From Aquicoccus sp. G2-2 (GTDB taxonomy: Bacteria > Pseudomonadota > Alphaproteobacteria > Rhodobacterales > Rhodobacteraceae): a stretch of DNA of 64,000 bases. The DNA lies in the NCBI RefSeq assembly GCF_034555965.1, contig NZ_JAYDCK010000003.1, positions 806,001 to 870,000 of the forward strand, read 5' to 3'. Below the pieces are notes generated by a model, which did not search any database, had not been told where the DNA came from, and was given only the letters and a program-made list of their open reading frames with translations. Below are positions 44,573 to 53,122 of this stretch, in pieces; positions within the stretch are counted from its first letter, which is position 1, and each line of letters opens with the position of its first letter. The position numbers and the translations under genes were made by a program.

Positions 44573-45791
44573 TTAAATGGCCCCACCCAATCGTTTTTCT
44601 CGCTGCATAACCAACAAGATCGAGATGATTCCGGCCAATATCGACAGCAACATCATCAACGCCAGCGGCAAATCGGTCTCGCCACCGTCAAGCGCCAGCC
44701 CCGCCACCGCCGAAAGCGCGGACCCACCCCCAGCATCATCGCCCCCGACAGCCCCGAAGCGGTGCCCGCGAGATGTGGCCGCACCGAAAGCGCGCCCGAC
44801 AACCCGTTGGGAATGGTCATTCCGTTGCACAGCCCCACCGGCACCATCACCGCAAAAAAGCTGAACAATGTCTGCGCCCCGACAAGCGACAACAAGAACG
44901 ACACCCCGGTTGCCGCCGCCCCGATGATCAACCCGGCAAGGATCATCCGATTGATCCCGAAGCGCGCCGAAAACCGCGCGGCAATGAAATTGCCGAAGAA
45001 ATACCCGATTGCGGGGGCCGCAAAGTAAAGCCCAAGCTCCTGCGGGTTTAACCCATAAAGGCCGGTGGCAACAAATGGCGCTCCACCAAGGAACGCGAAA
45101 AATGCCCCCGATGAAAAGGTTGTTGAAAGGCTATAGCCCCAGAAACGCGGGCTTTTCAGCAACTCGGGCATTTCCGCAAACTGCGCCGCAAGCGTTGTTT
45201 CACTGGGCACCCGCGTCTCTCCCAAATCGGCCCAGCCAAGCACAAGCACCACCACCCCGGCTGCAAACAACAGCCAGAAATTCGACTGCCAGCCGAAATG
45301 CTGTTCCAGCACCCCGCCCACCGCCGGAGAGATCATTGGAACAAGCGCCACACCCATGGTGACATAGGCGATTTTCGCCGCGGCATCATCCGTTTCCGTG
45401 GTGTCACGCACGATGGCGCGTGACAGCACCATGACAATGGCCACGCTTGCCTGTATCATCCGAAAGATCAGGAATATGGCCGCATTGCTCGCGAAAATGC
45501 AGCCCAGCGTTGCCACGATGTAAACCAGCAGGCTTACAAGGATCACCCGCCGTCGTCCGTATTTATCCGACACCGGCCCAATGGCGACCTGCAACAGCGC
45601 GTTGACGAAAAGATAAAGCCCGACCGAAAGCCCGATCACCGCCGCCGAGGTCTCGAAATAGGCGGCCATGCCGGGCAGGGAGGGCAAAAACAGGTTCATC
45701 GCCAATGCCGACACCCCCGAAAGCGCGATCAGCGTGCCGATATGCGGCGGGCTTTTGCGTTCAAGGAAGCGGGGGTGGCGTTCGGGGGCAT
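44573..45791 (-). CDS. Bcr/CflA-type MFS transporter (frame broken at two G runs)
   Basis: A twelve-helix MFS drug transporter. The N-terminus [19 protein letters not shown], starting at 45791, needs one extra G in the run at 45784-45788. The frame then runs to SGAMMLGVG and needs another G in the run at 44727-44731 to continue as [16 protein letters not shown] and end REKRLGGAI at 44573. The restored length is 406 residues. Motifs include [12 protein letters not shown] and [16 protein letters not shown]. It is a paralogue of the gene at 10155-11348. It lies between pccR and the divergent pccB but has no clear link to propionate. Confidence 0.82.
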
Positions 45792-45947
45792 GAAAATGTC
45801 TTTAACTCTTCGTGATAAATCAATGGAGATCGTCGGATATGGATTGCCCGCACCGTCTAACAGCGAAGCTTTTCAGCTTCCGACACGAATAGCCAGCACC
45901 CGCCGCGCGGAAACACATGTTCCGTCGCGGTATTTTCTGTTTTCCAA

Positions 45948-45988
45948 TTTGCAAAATATAACTTTGCACGACTTTGCAAATTTGCGGA
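45948..45988. promoter_or_regulatory. TTTGCAAA boxes upstream of pccB
   Basis: Exact TTTGCAAA at 45948-45955 and 45973-45980, with partial copies TTTGCACG at 45963-45970 and TTTGCGGA at 45981-45988, ending 65 bases before the pccB start. The cluster of four fits a ScfR/PccR control region for pccB. Confidence 0.72.
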
Positions 45989-46053
45989 AATCCCCTTTCA
46001 CGCACCTCCTGTGCGCGGTATCTTGGCGCAAACCGGCAGGAGGGGGCGATCCC

Positions 46054-47586
46054 ATGAAAGACATTCATCAGGAGCTTGAAAGCCGTCGCAGCGTGGCTCA
46101 AAAAGGCGGCGGCGACAAGCGCATAAAGGCGCAGCACGCCAAGGGCAAGCTCACCGCGCGCGAACGGCTCGAGTTGCTGCTCGATCAGGGCAGCTTTGAA
46201 GAATTCGACATGTTCGTAACCCACCGCTCAACCGATTTTGGCATGGAAAAACAAAAGCCTGCCGGGGATGGCGTGGTTACTGGCTGGGGCACGATCAATG
46301 GCCGGATGGTCTATGTCTTTTCACAGGATTTCACCGTGTTTGGCGGCTCTCTGTCGGAAACCCATGCTCAGAAAATCTGCAAGATCATGGATATGGCGGT
46401 GCAAAATGGCGCCCCGGTGATCGGCCTGAACGACTCGGGCGGTGCGCGCATTCAAGAGGGCGTAGCAAGCCTCGCCGGTTATGCCGATGTGTTCCAGCGC
46501 AACATTATGGCCTCGGGCGTGGTGCCACAGATTTCCGTCATCATGGGGCCATGTGCCGGTGGCGCGGTCTATTCCCCGGCAATGACCGATTTCATCTTCA
46601 TGGTCAAAGATACCTCCTACATGTTCGTCACCGGCCCGGATGTGGTGAAAACCGTGACAAACGAAGTGGTTACTGCCGAAGAACTGGGTGGCGCCTCGCC
46701 CCATACCAAGAAGTCCTCGGTCGCCGATGGCGCGTTCGAAGACGATGTAGAGGCAATGGAAGAAGTGCGCCGCTTGGTCGATTTCCTGCCGCTCAACAGC
46801 CGCCAAAAACCGCCCACACGCCCGTTTTTCGACGATCCCGCCCGGATTGATGTCAGCCTCGACACCCTGATCCCCGACAATGCCAACGCGCCCTACGACA
46901 TGCGCGAGTTGATCCTGAAGGTTGCCGATGAAGGCGATTTTTACGAGATTCAAGAGGCTTACGCCCGCAACATCATCACCGGGTTCATCCGTATTGAAGG
47001 TCAATCCGTCGGCGTGGTCGCCAATCAACCGATGGTGCTGGCGGGCTGTCTTGATATCGATTCCAGCCGCAAGGCCGCGCGTTTCGTGCGGTTCTGTGAT
47101 GCGTTCGAAATGCCGATCCTCACATTCGTCGATGTCCCCGGTTTCCTGCCCGGCACCTCTCAAGAGTTCGGTGGCGTGATCAAACACGGTGCCAAGCTCT
47201 TGTTCGCATTTGGAGAGGCGACCGTGCCAAAAGTGACCGTCATCACCCGCAAGGCCTATGGTGGTGCCTATGATGTCATGTCGTCAAAGCACCTGCGCGG
47301 CGATTTCAATTATGCTTGGCCAACCGCCGAAATCGCGGTGATGGGGGCCAAGGGCGCGACCGAGATTATCCACCGTGCGGATTTGGGTGATGCGGACAAA
47401 ATTTCCAAACATGCAGAGGATTATGAGGATCGCTTCGCCAACCCCTTCGTCGCCGCCGAGCGCGGCTTTATCGACGAAGTGATCCAACCTCGTTCCACTC
47501 GCAAGCGCGTGGCTCGCGCTTTCGCGTCACTGAGAAACAAGAAGCTCAAGAACCCATGGAAAAAGCACAACAATATCCCGCTGTAA
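46054..47586 (+). CDS. pccB: Propionyl-CoA carboxylase, beta (carboxyltransferase) subunit
   Basis: A 510-residue biotin-dependent carboxyltransferase that converts propionyl-CoA to methylmalonyl-CoA with PccA. The motifs are [33 protein letters not shown], a central [17 protein letters not shown], and near the end [20 protein letters not shown]. The strong GGAGGGGGC site lies just before the ATG at 46054; upstream in-frame codons are not used. It is first in a propionate operon followed by three small genes before pccA. Confidence 0.96.
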   Translation: MKDIHQELESRRSVAQKGGGDKRIKAQHAKGKLTARERLELLLDQGSFEEFDMFVTHRSTDFGMEKQKPAGDGVVTGWGTINGRMVYVFSQDFTVFGGSLSETHAQKICKIMDMAVQNGAPVIGLNDSGGARIQEGVASLAGYADVFQRNIMASGVVPQISVIMGPCAGGAVYSPAMTDFIFMVKDTSYMFVTGPDVVKTVTNEVVTAEELGGASPHTKKSSVADGAFEDDVEAMEEVRRLVDFLPLNSRQKPPTRPFFDDPARIDVSLDTLIPDNANAPYDMRELILKVADEGDFYEIQEAYARNIITGFIRIEGQSVGVVANQPMVLAGCLDIDSSRKAARFVRFCDAFEMPILTFVDVPGFLPGTSQEFGGVIKHGAKLLFAFGEATVPKVTVITRKAYGGAYDVMSSKHLRGDFNYAWPTAEIAVMGAKGATEIIHRADLGDADKISKHAEDYEDRFANPFVAAERGFIDEVIQPRSTRKRVARAFASLRNKKLKNPWKKHNNIPL

Positions 47587-47598
47587 GGACTTCTGACA

Positions 47599-47949
47599 AT
47601 GGATGAGCTGCCCGCGTTCACGCTGCCTTCCGGTCTGCCAGCAACGCTTCAGGAAATCATCCGCGACGAGAAGCCGGATGGTATGTTCACCTATCTGCGC
47701 TTTCGATTTGTCGCGCCAGGGTTGAAAGCAGGCGCAGCGAAGGATTTTGAGGCCCGCGCGACCGACCTTGCGTTCCTGTGCAATGGCTATGCCTTGTCAC
47801 AGGTTTCCAACCGGCTTGGGCCGGATGAAAAAATCGTCATTTCGCTTTCCGACCGGGAAACAGAATTCGGCGCGCCTGACGCCGACGCAGTGCAGATATT
47901 CGAGACCTATCACGTTGAGAACGGTGCCTGCATTTGGGAGGATTTCTGA
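47599..47949 (+). CDS. Conserved small protein in the pcc cluster (possibly DUF6497)
   Basis: A 116-residue acidic soluble protein starting 12 bases after pccB, with no signal peptide. It is rich in aromatic and acidic residues (MFTYLRFRFVAPGL, SLSDRETEFGAPDADAVQIFE, ENGACIWEDF). Small proteins of this type sit next to pccB in related Rhodobacteraceae, and I think it belongs to DUF6497, though I cannot confirm this by search. It may assist the carboxylase or act on another step. The 213 bases to the next gene look empty. Confidence 0.6.
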   Translation: MDELPAFTLPSGLPATLQEIIRDEKPDGMFTYLRFRFVAPGLKAGAAKDFEARATDLAFLCNGYALSQVSNRLGPDEKIVISLSDRETEFGAPDADAVQIFETYHVENGACIWEDF

Positions 47950-48162
47950 TGCAGCCACAACATCTTGCGAAGCTGCCCAGTGGCCTCCCCCGGTTGAGGC
48001 TTTCGAGTCACAGCCTGTGGACAAAGCTGTGCATAAGTATCTAGCAGCCCGGCTTTGCTGTATCTTGTCAGCGGGTTTCCTCCGAGATGCCCGTCCCTCA
48101 AACGAAGGGCAGACCTGGGCTTTGGCCCATGGTATGCTGAATAACAGAGACAGGAGAAACAG

Positions 48163-48303
48163 ATGTCGAAAGTCATTCTCGGCCTTTTCGCGCTTAGCCT
48201 CACGACCCTGGTGGTTGCGTGCGCGCAGCCGGAAGAAGAATACGTCGTGGTCAACCCGGAGCCCATCTCCGTGGAGCCGACCTACACCGGCAAATATAAG
48301 TAA
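48163..48303 (+). CDS. Small lipoprotein, 46 residues
   Basis: Starts MSKVILGLFALS after a CAGGAGAAA ribosome site. The lipobox LVVAC (Cys20) follows a short hydrophobic run, and the mature part is only 27 residues, acidic then Tyr/Pro-rich (EEEYVVVNPEPISVEPTYTGKYK). Outer-membrane anchoring is likely because Ala-Gln follows the Cys. It lies between pccB and pccA; function unknown. Confidence 0.75.
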   Translation: MSKVILGLFALSLTTLVVACAQPEEEYVVVNPEPISVEPTYTGKYK

Positions 48304-48312
48304 CTGGTTTTC

Positions 48313-48336
48313 GGGGCGGGCGTTCGCGCCCGTCCC
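48313..48336 (+). terminator. UUCG-tetraloop hairpin after the small lipoprotein gene
   Basis: GGGGCGGGCG-TTCG-CGCCCGTCCC forms a ten-pair stem with one G-T pair and an extra-stable TTCG loop, ten bases after the stop. There is no T tract, so it is more likely an RNA-stability or attenuating hairpin than a full terminator. Confidence 0.5.
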
Positions 48337-48387
48337 GTCACGCGGGGGCAGAACGGGCCACATTCCTCTTTTCCGGAAGGGGGCGCC

Positions 48388-48720
48388 ATGCTGAAGCACC
48401 GCGGTTTTCCCGGTCGTTTGCCGGGCACGGATTTCCAATTCACCATACGCCGCGCCAATCCGCGTGGGATCACACCGCTTACGGAACGTGAACGTTACCG
48501 TGACCGACGCCCTGCGGACAAACGCGCCGACGAAGCATTCATAGCGGCCCTGTGGGCGCAGTTCGGCGATGCGCCGTTCGAGCGCGGCAATCTCGATGCC
48601 GGTCGGCTAAGCTGGCTTTTCGGGCGTGAAGTAATCCCGGCCGAGGATCCCTTTGACCTCGCCAGCTATGAGGCACTTTTGAAAATTGACGTGGAGGCCG
48701 CGCAGCGCACGCTTTCCTGA
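48388..48720 (+). CDS. Hypothetical small basic protein
   Basis: A 110-residue soluble protein after a GGAAGGGGG ribosome site. It opens MLKHRGFPGRLPGTDFQFTIRRANPRGITPLTERERYRDRRPADKRADEAF (given in pieces: MLKHRGFPGRLPGTDFQF and ITPLTERERYRDR), then an acidic second half (GREVIPAEDPFDLASYEALL). No family recognised. Its place between pccB and pccA suggests cotranscription with the propionate genes. Confidence 0.6.
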   Translation: MLKHRGFPGRLPGTDFQFTIRRANPRGITPLTERERYRDRRPADKRADEAFIAALWAQFGDAPFERGNLDAGRLSWLFGREVIPAEDPFDLASYEALLKIDVEAAQRTLS

Positions 48721-48929
48721 TGCCATTCAAGACGGTTTCAGCACGGGCCAGATAGAGGGATCGGCATGAATTCGCTGCACGGTTCTATTTTTGGGCGAGT
48801 ATTTGCCCGAAATTCCCGCAATTCAGGGGCACGCTTGGCAAAATCTGCAGCGTTGCACATGGTTGGGTATGTAGTGGCGGTTCCACTTGGAGCCGAGACG
48901 CATTGTCTGAACCGTTACCCTTCCCCTAA

Positions 48930-48971
48930 GGGGCGGATTGGCTGTCCCCAAGGCCATCCGCCCCGCTTTTT
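48930..48971 (+). terminator. Intrinsic terminator after the pccB transcript
   Basis: GGGGCGGA pairs with TCCGCCCC and TGGC with GCCA above a small bulge, giving a 12-pair GC stem, followed by GCTTTTTCT. A convincing rho-independent terminator. Confidence 0.8.
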
Positions 48972-49041
48972 CTCCACACGTGTAACGGTTTACTTTTCTC
49001 GGCAAAGCACTGCCGATGCGGCGAACTCGGCAACTTTCCGC

Positions 49042-49059
49042 TTTGCAAATCAGTGCAAT
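49042..49059. promoter_or_regulatory. TTTGCAAA box upstream of the lipoprotein-pccA unit
   Basis: Exact TTTGCAAA at 49042-49049 followed by the half-match AGTGCAAT at 49052-49059, ending 47 bases before the small lipoprotein start. It fits a third PccR-type control site. Another 7/8 match, TTTGCAAG, lies at 49373-49380 just before the downstream terminator. Confidence 0.6.
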
Positions 49060-49106
49060 CGCGTCATTCCATTGGTCATAACAAGAATGGAACGAGGCAA
49101 ATTCAC

Positions 49107-49316
49107 ATGCGCACAACATTTACGATCAAAACCGCGGCTTTCATGGCACTCGCCCTTGTCGCGTCTTGCGGAGATACGCCGGTTGAGCAGGCCCTTATGG
49201 GCGGCGGCGCCGGGGCGGCGGGAGCGGCTGTCCTCAATGGCAACGTGCTTGCGGGTGCGGCCGTCGGTGCGGCGGGAAACGTCCTTTATTGCCAGAAATA
49301 CCCGACGCGCTGCTGA
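49107..49316 (+). CDS. Small glycine-zipper lipoprotein, 69 residues
   Basis: A lipoprotein signal (hydrophobic FMALALVASC, Cys near residue 22) is followed by GDTPVEQALMG and a glycine/alanine zipper (GGGAGAAGAAVLNGNVLAGAAVGAAGN in two parts: GGGAGAAGAAV and VLAGAAVGAAGN), then CQKYPTRC with two cysteines. Such glycine-zipper segments insert into or associate with membranes. It has its own upstream box and a terminator right after it. Function unknown. Confidence 0.75.
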   Translation: MRTTFTIKTAAFMALALVASCGDTPVEQALMGGGAGAAGAAVLNGNVLAGAAVGAAGNVLYCQKYPTRC

Positions 49317-49379
49317 ACGTGTCGTTCTGAGCGAACCTAATTTCGGTGCCGGGACCTTCCCGGCCGACCGATTTTGCAA

Positions 49380-49421
49380 GGCCAACGCGGATCGTCTCCG
49401 CGTTGGCCTTTTCTTTATTTT
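49380..49421 (+). terminator. Intrinsic terminator or attenuator before pccA
   Basis: A perfect 12-bp stem GGCCAACGCGGA / TCCGCGTTGGCC with a five-base loop, followed by TTTTCTTTATTTT. It lies 63 bases after the lipoprotein stop and 49 bases before the pccA start, so some transcripts must either read through it or start after it. Confidence 0.85.
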
Positions 49422-49469
49422 AGCTGCCGGGGAAAATACCCCGGAGTACCTAGCCGGAAGGGACGAGAC

Positions 49470-51470
49470 ATGTTCAAGAAGATCCTGATTGCCAACCGTG
49501 GTGAGATCGCCTGCCGTGTGATCAAGACCGCCCGCAAAATGGGAATCAAAACAGTCGCAATCTATTCTGATGCTGACCGCAATGCACTGCACGTGAAGAT
49601 GGCGGATGAAGCGGTGAATATTGGCCCGCCGCCTGCGAACCAGTCTTATATCGTGATCGAAAACGTGATGAAGGCAATCCGCGAGACCGGTGCGGAAGCG
49701 GTTCATCCCGGCTATGGTTTTCTTAGTGAAAACAGCAAATTCGCGGCGGCGCTTGAAGCCGAAGGCGTGGCCTTCATCGGCCCGCCGGTGGGCGCGATCG
49801 AAGCGATGGGCGACAAGATCACCTCCAAGAAGATCGCCCAAGAGGCGAACGTTTCCACGGTTCCGGGCTATATGGGCTTGATCGAGGACGCAGACAAGGC
49901 GGTGAAGATCGCGGGTGAGGTCGGCTACCCGGTGATGATCAAGGCATCCGCCGGGGGCGGTGGCAAAGGAATGCGTGTCGCTTGGAACGACGAAGAGGCG
50001 CGCGAGGGATTTCAAAGCTCGAAGAACGAGGCGGCCAGCTCATTTGGCGATGATCGAATCTTCATTGAAAAATTCGTCACGCAACCGCGCCACATTGAAA
50101 TTCAGGTGCTCTGTGATGCCCATGGGAACGGGATTTACCTTAACGAGCGCGAATGCTCGATCCAGCGCCGCAACCAAAAGGTTGTGGAAGAAGCGCCGTC
50201 GCCCTTCCTTGATGCAGCCACCCGAAAAGCAATGGGAGAACAGGCTGTCGCACTGGCCAAAGCGGTGGATTACGCCAGCGCAGGCACAGTGGAATTCATC
50301 GTTGATGGCGAGAGAAACTTCTACTTTCTCGAAATGAACACGCGCCTTCAGGTGGAACACCCTGTCACCGAACTGATTACCGGTGTCGATCTGGTGGAAG
50401 AAATGATCCGGGTGGCAAACGGCGAAAAGCTACGGCTTGCGCAAAAAGATGTCAAAATCAACGGCTGGGCAATTGAAAACCGGCTCTATGCTGAAGATCC
50501 ATATCGTGGATTTTTACCCTCCATCGGCCGGCTGACCCGCTATCGTCCGCCGGAAGAAGTTACCGCTCCCAGCCACGTTGTTCGCAATGATACCGGCGTT
50601 TATGAAGGTGGTGAAATCTCGATGTATTATGATCCGATGATTGCCAAGCTTTGCACGTGGGCACCGTCGCGGAATGAAGCCATCGAACAGATGAGAAATG
50701 CACTTGATGCCTTTGAAATCGAAGGAATCGGTCACAATCTTCCGTTCCTTTCGGCGGTAATGGATCACCAGATTTTCATCGCCGGAGAGATGACCACCGC
50801 CTTCATAGCCGAGCAGTATCCCGATGGGTTCGAAGGGGTCGTCCTGCCAAAAGCCGTGTTACAGCGCATTGCGGCCTGTGCGGCGGCGATGTACCGCGTG
50901 CGCGAAATTCGCCGTACCCGCGTGTCGGGCCGGATGGACAACCACGAGCGTCACGTTGGCACCAATTGGGTGGTTGAACTGCAGGAAGAGAGCTTCAAGG
51001 TGACGATCAAGGCTGACCCGGATGGCTCTACCGTGCATTTCGCGGATGGCACAACCCACCGTGTCAGCGGCGACTGGGAACCAGGCAAAACGCTGGCCAA
51101 CATGCGCGTTGACGACGCCCCGTTGGTGCTCAAGGTCGGCAAGATCGCCAGCGGTTTTCGCCTGCGCAATCGCGGCGCTGATCTCATCGTGCATGTGCGC
51201 AGCCCGCGTCAGGCCGAACTGGCCGCCCTGATGCCGGAGAAACTGGCACCCGACACCTCGAAGATGCTGCTTTGCCCGATGCCAGGCCTGATCGTGAAGG
51301 TAAATGTAGAAGAAGGTGAGGAAGTGCAAGAAGGGCAGGCGCTCTGCACGGTCGAGGCGATGAAAATGGAAAACATCTTGCGCGCCGAGAAAAAGGCAAT
51401 CGTCACCAAAATCAACGCCGGTCCGGGCGATAGTCTCGCAGTTGACGATGTAATCATGGAGTTCGAATGA
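49470..51470 (+). CDS. pccA: Propionyl-CoA carboxylase, alpha (biotin) subunit
   Basis: A 666-residue protein with biotin carboxylase, linker and biotinyl domains. It opens MFKKILIANRGEIACRVI; the ATP-grasp loop is GGGGKGMR, the catalytic region includes CSIQRRNQKVVEEAPSP and EMNTRLQVEHPVTE, and the biotin Lys is in VEAMKMEN near residue 632. It carboxylates biotin, which PccB uses to make methylmalonyl-CoA. The ATG at 49470 has a GGAAGGGA site. Unlike in many relatives, a terminator separates it from the upstream genes. Confidence 0.96.
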   Translation: MFKKILIANRGEIACRVIKTARKMGIKTVAIYSDADRNALHVKMADEAVNIGPPPANQSYIVIENVMKAIRETGAEAVHPGYGFLSENSKFAAALEAEGVAFIGPPVGAIEAMGDKITSKKIAQEANVSTVPGYMGLIEDADKAVKIAGEVGYPVMIKASAGGGGKGMRVAWNDEEAREGFQSSKNEAASSFGDDRIFIEKFVTQPRHIEIQVLCDAHGNGIYLNERECSIQRRNQKVVEEAPSPFLDAATRKAMGEQAVALAKAVDYASAGTVEFIVDGERNFYFLEMNTRLQVEHPVTELITGVDLVEEMIRVANGEKLRLAQKDVKINGWAIENRLYAEDPYRGFLPSIGRLTRYRPPEEVTAPSHVVRNDTGVYEGGEISMYYDPMIAKLCTWAPSRNEAIEQMRNALDAFEIEGIGHNLPFLSAVMDHQIFIAGEMTTAFIAEQYPDGFEGVVLPKAVLQRIAACAAAMYRVREIRRTRVSGRMDNHERHVGTNWVVELQEESFKVTIKADPDGSTVHFADGTTHRVSGDWEPGKTLANMRVDDAPLVLKVGKIASGFRLRNRGADLIVHVRSPRQAELAALMPEKLAPDTSKMLLCPMPGLIVKVNVEEGEEVQEGQALCTVEAMKMENILRAEKKAIVTKINAGPGDSLAVDDVIMEFE

Positions 51471-51563
51471 GGTGGCAGGCGGGGCACGCATAGCAGGCGT
51501 ATTCGCGCCCGGTCGCATACCCCAATGCCGAAGCCGGGGTCGGGGAACTCGTGCCCGGCCGTC

Positions 51564-51995
51564 TTACTTGCGCATCTCCTGCAACCGAAGCGGCATCTTG
51601 TCGATAGAATGGGACAGTTCGCGCACATCCCAAGGCAGCGGTTTGCGTAGATACATTTCGCCATCCTTGCCAAGCAGAACCAGCATGAAACCATGTGGGC
51701 GGAATTTTTCCCGCAGCGCGGATTTCGCAGCCGGGTCTGTGTCGATCAGAAGTACCACGTCGCGCTCGGCAAGAGGCTCTGGGCGTTTTTCCAGAAGTGC
51801 CATCTGCTCGACAAAGCTTGGATCGTTTGGATTATCCGCGAAGATTACCAACGGTCGCTTCGTCCACAAAAACTGTGTAAAATCGTTTGTACCTGATGGC
51901 GCTGCCAATGGCTTGAGCGGCGCAGGCAACACCTGTTGCGCCAGCGCCGGGCTTGCAAAAAACGCTGCAATTACAATTGATATAGCCCGCTTCAT
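51564..51995 (-). CDS. Secreted DUF4174-type protein
   Basis: A 143-residue protein with a Sec signal peptide (ATG at 51995, MKRAISIVIAAFFASPALAQ). The mature domain contains TKRPLVIFADNPNDPSFVEQMALL and LLGKDGEMYLRKPLPW, matching the DUF4174 thioredoxin-like pattern (no CxxC). It lies on the opposite strand inside the propionate cluster. Function unknown. Confidence 0.75.
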   Translation of the reverse strand: MKRAISIVIAAFFASPALAQQVLPAPLKPLAAPSGTNDFTQFLWTKRPLVIFADNPNDPSFVEQMALLEKRPEPLAERDVVLLIDTDPAAKSALREKFRPHGFMLVLLGKDGEMYLRKPLPWDVRELSHSIDKMPLRLQEMRK

Positions 51996-52172
51996 GGCAC
52001 CTCCTGCCAGCCAAGATATAGGCGCTCTCACAGCAATTGCGACACTCATTTTTCCAAGGGCTATAAAATCTGGCCCTGTTAAGCAGATTGTTTTGAATGG
52101 GAAGGCAGAATGATGACCAGTTTAGCCGCCCGGTCATTCACCGAGGCCTTTGCCATAAAGGTGCAGACAATC

Positions 52173-53122
52173 ATGGATGTTATTCTTCATATCGGCGCAC
52201 ACCGCACCGCCACAACAAGTTTTCAGGCCTATATGAAACGCATCGTTTCTGACCTTAACGATCAGGGGTTGGTTATTGGGGGCCATCGCACACCCGCCGG
52301 AATGGATTACTGTCCGGTGTCTTGGCGATTGAAGGTCGTGGCTCCCAAGAGGCACAGTTCGCGGCGGCCACGGCGCGTATTGAACGCGCACGCACGCGCG
52401 CTGCACAACACGGCGTGCGGCAGTTGGTGGTGAGTGATGAAAATATGCTTGGCACGGTGCGCGCCAATTTGCGCATGGCAGAGCTTTATCCAGATGCGGC
52501 CAGCCGCCTCAAGCGTTACGCCGACGCCTTTGGCGGACAGGTACACCGCGTTGTGCTTTCAATTCGCGCGCTTGATACGTTCTGGGCCTCGGCGCTTGCT
52601 TTTGGGGTGGCGCGCGGGCACCGGCTGCCAAGCCGCTGTACGCTTGATGATTTGGCTGACGGCTCGCGAAGCTGGCGGGAAGTCGTCGAGGACGCAGCAG
52701 CGGCATTCCCGCAGGCGGAGATACAAGTACATCCGCATGAGCGATTTTGTGGCCGCCCGGAACAGCGCCTTGCATATATGCTGGGCGACGGTGCGCCAGT
52801 GCCCTCAAAGTTCACCCATTTTTGGCGCCACAGCGCACCGAACTTGGCTGACCTGCGCAGTGCCGTCAGCGCGCGAGGAGAGGCAACGAGCGGGTTGCCT
52901 AGTGGCGATGGCCATTGGCAGCCCTTCAATGAAAGGCAAATTGCCGCCCTGCGTGAAACATATGACGATGATATATTTTGGTTGCACTCTGCGGGACGTG
53001 AAGTCGCAACTTTGATTGAGGAATCCGGGTTGGATCAGGCGCGGAAAAACCCGCCGGGCGGCGCGAATAGAAGAGGACAAAACGATGACGGACAAGAAGG
53101 AAAATTGGCGCGCGCTGGCTGA
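52173..53122 (+). CDS. Sulfotransferase-like protein (frame broken at a G run)
   Basis: The ATG at 52173 opens [18 protein letters not shown], a P-loop-like sulfotransferase start. The frame fails near VIGG. One added base in the G run at 52278-52282 continues it as [21 protein letters not shown] and on to the end. The last 38 bases overlap mutB as written. If the A run at 53045-53049 is also one short, the protein ends at a TAG at 53068-53070, 14 bases before mutB, giving a neater 299-residue product. Family calls are weak beyond the N-terminal loop. Confidence 0.6.

Larger units (their letters stand above)
48721..49106. other. 386-base gap with a strong terminator and a PccR-type box
   Basis: No supported gene. 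The gap contains a strong intrinsic terminator at 48930-48971, about 210 bases after the previous stop, and then a TTTGCAAA box at 49042. The long untranslated stretch before the terminator could be a 3' UTR of the pccB transcript or a separate small RNA. A long frame from 48766 crosses the terminator and the next gene and looks spurious. Confidence 0.5.

Noticed and set aside
48766-49488. Long ORF between the hypothetical gene and pccA
   Set aside because: It crosses an intrinsic terminator, a small lipoprotein gene with a good ribosome site and another terminator in a different frame; its composition is not protein-like.
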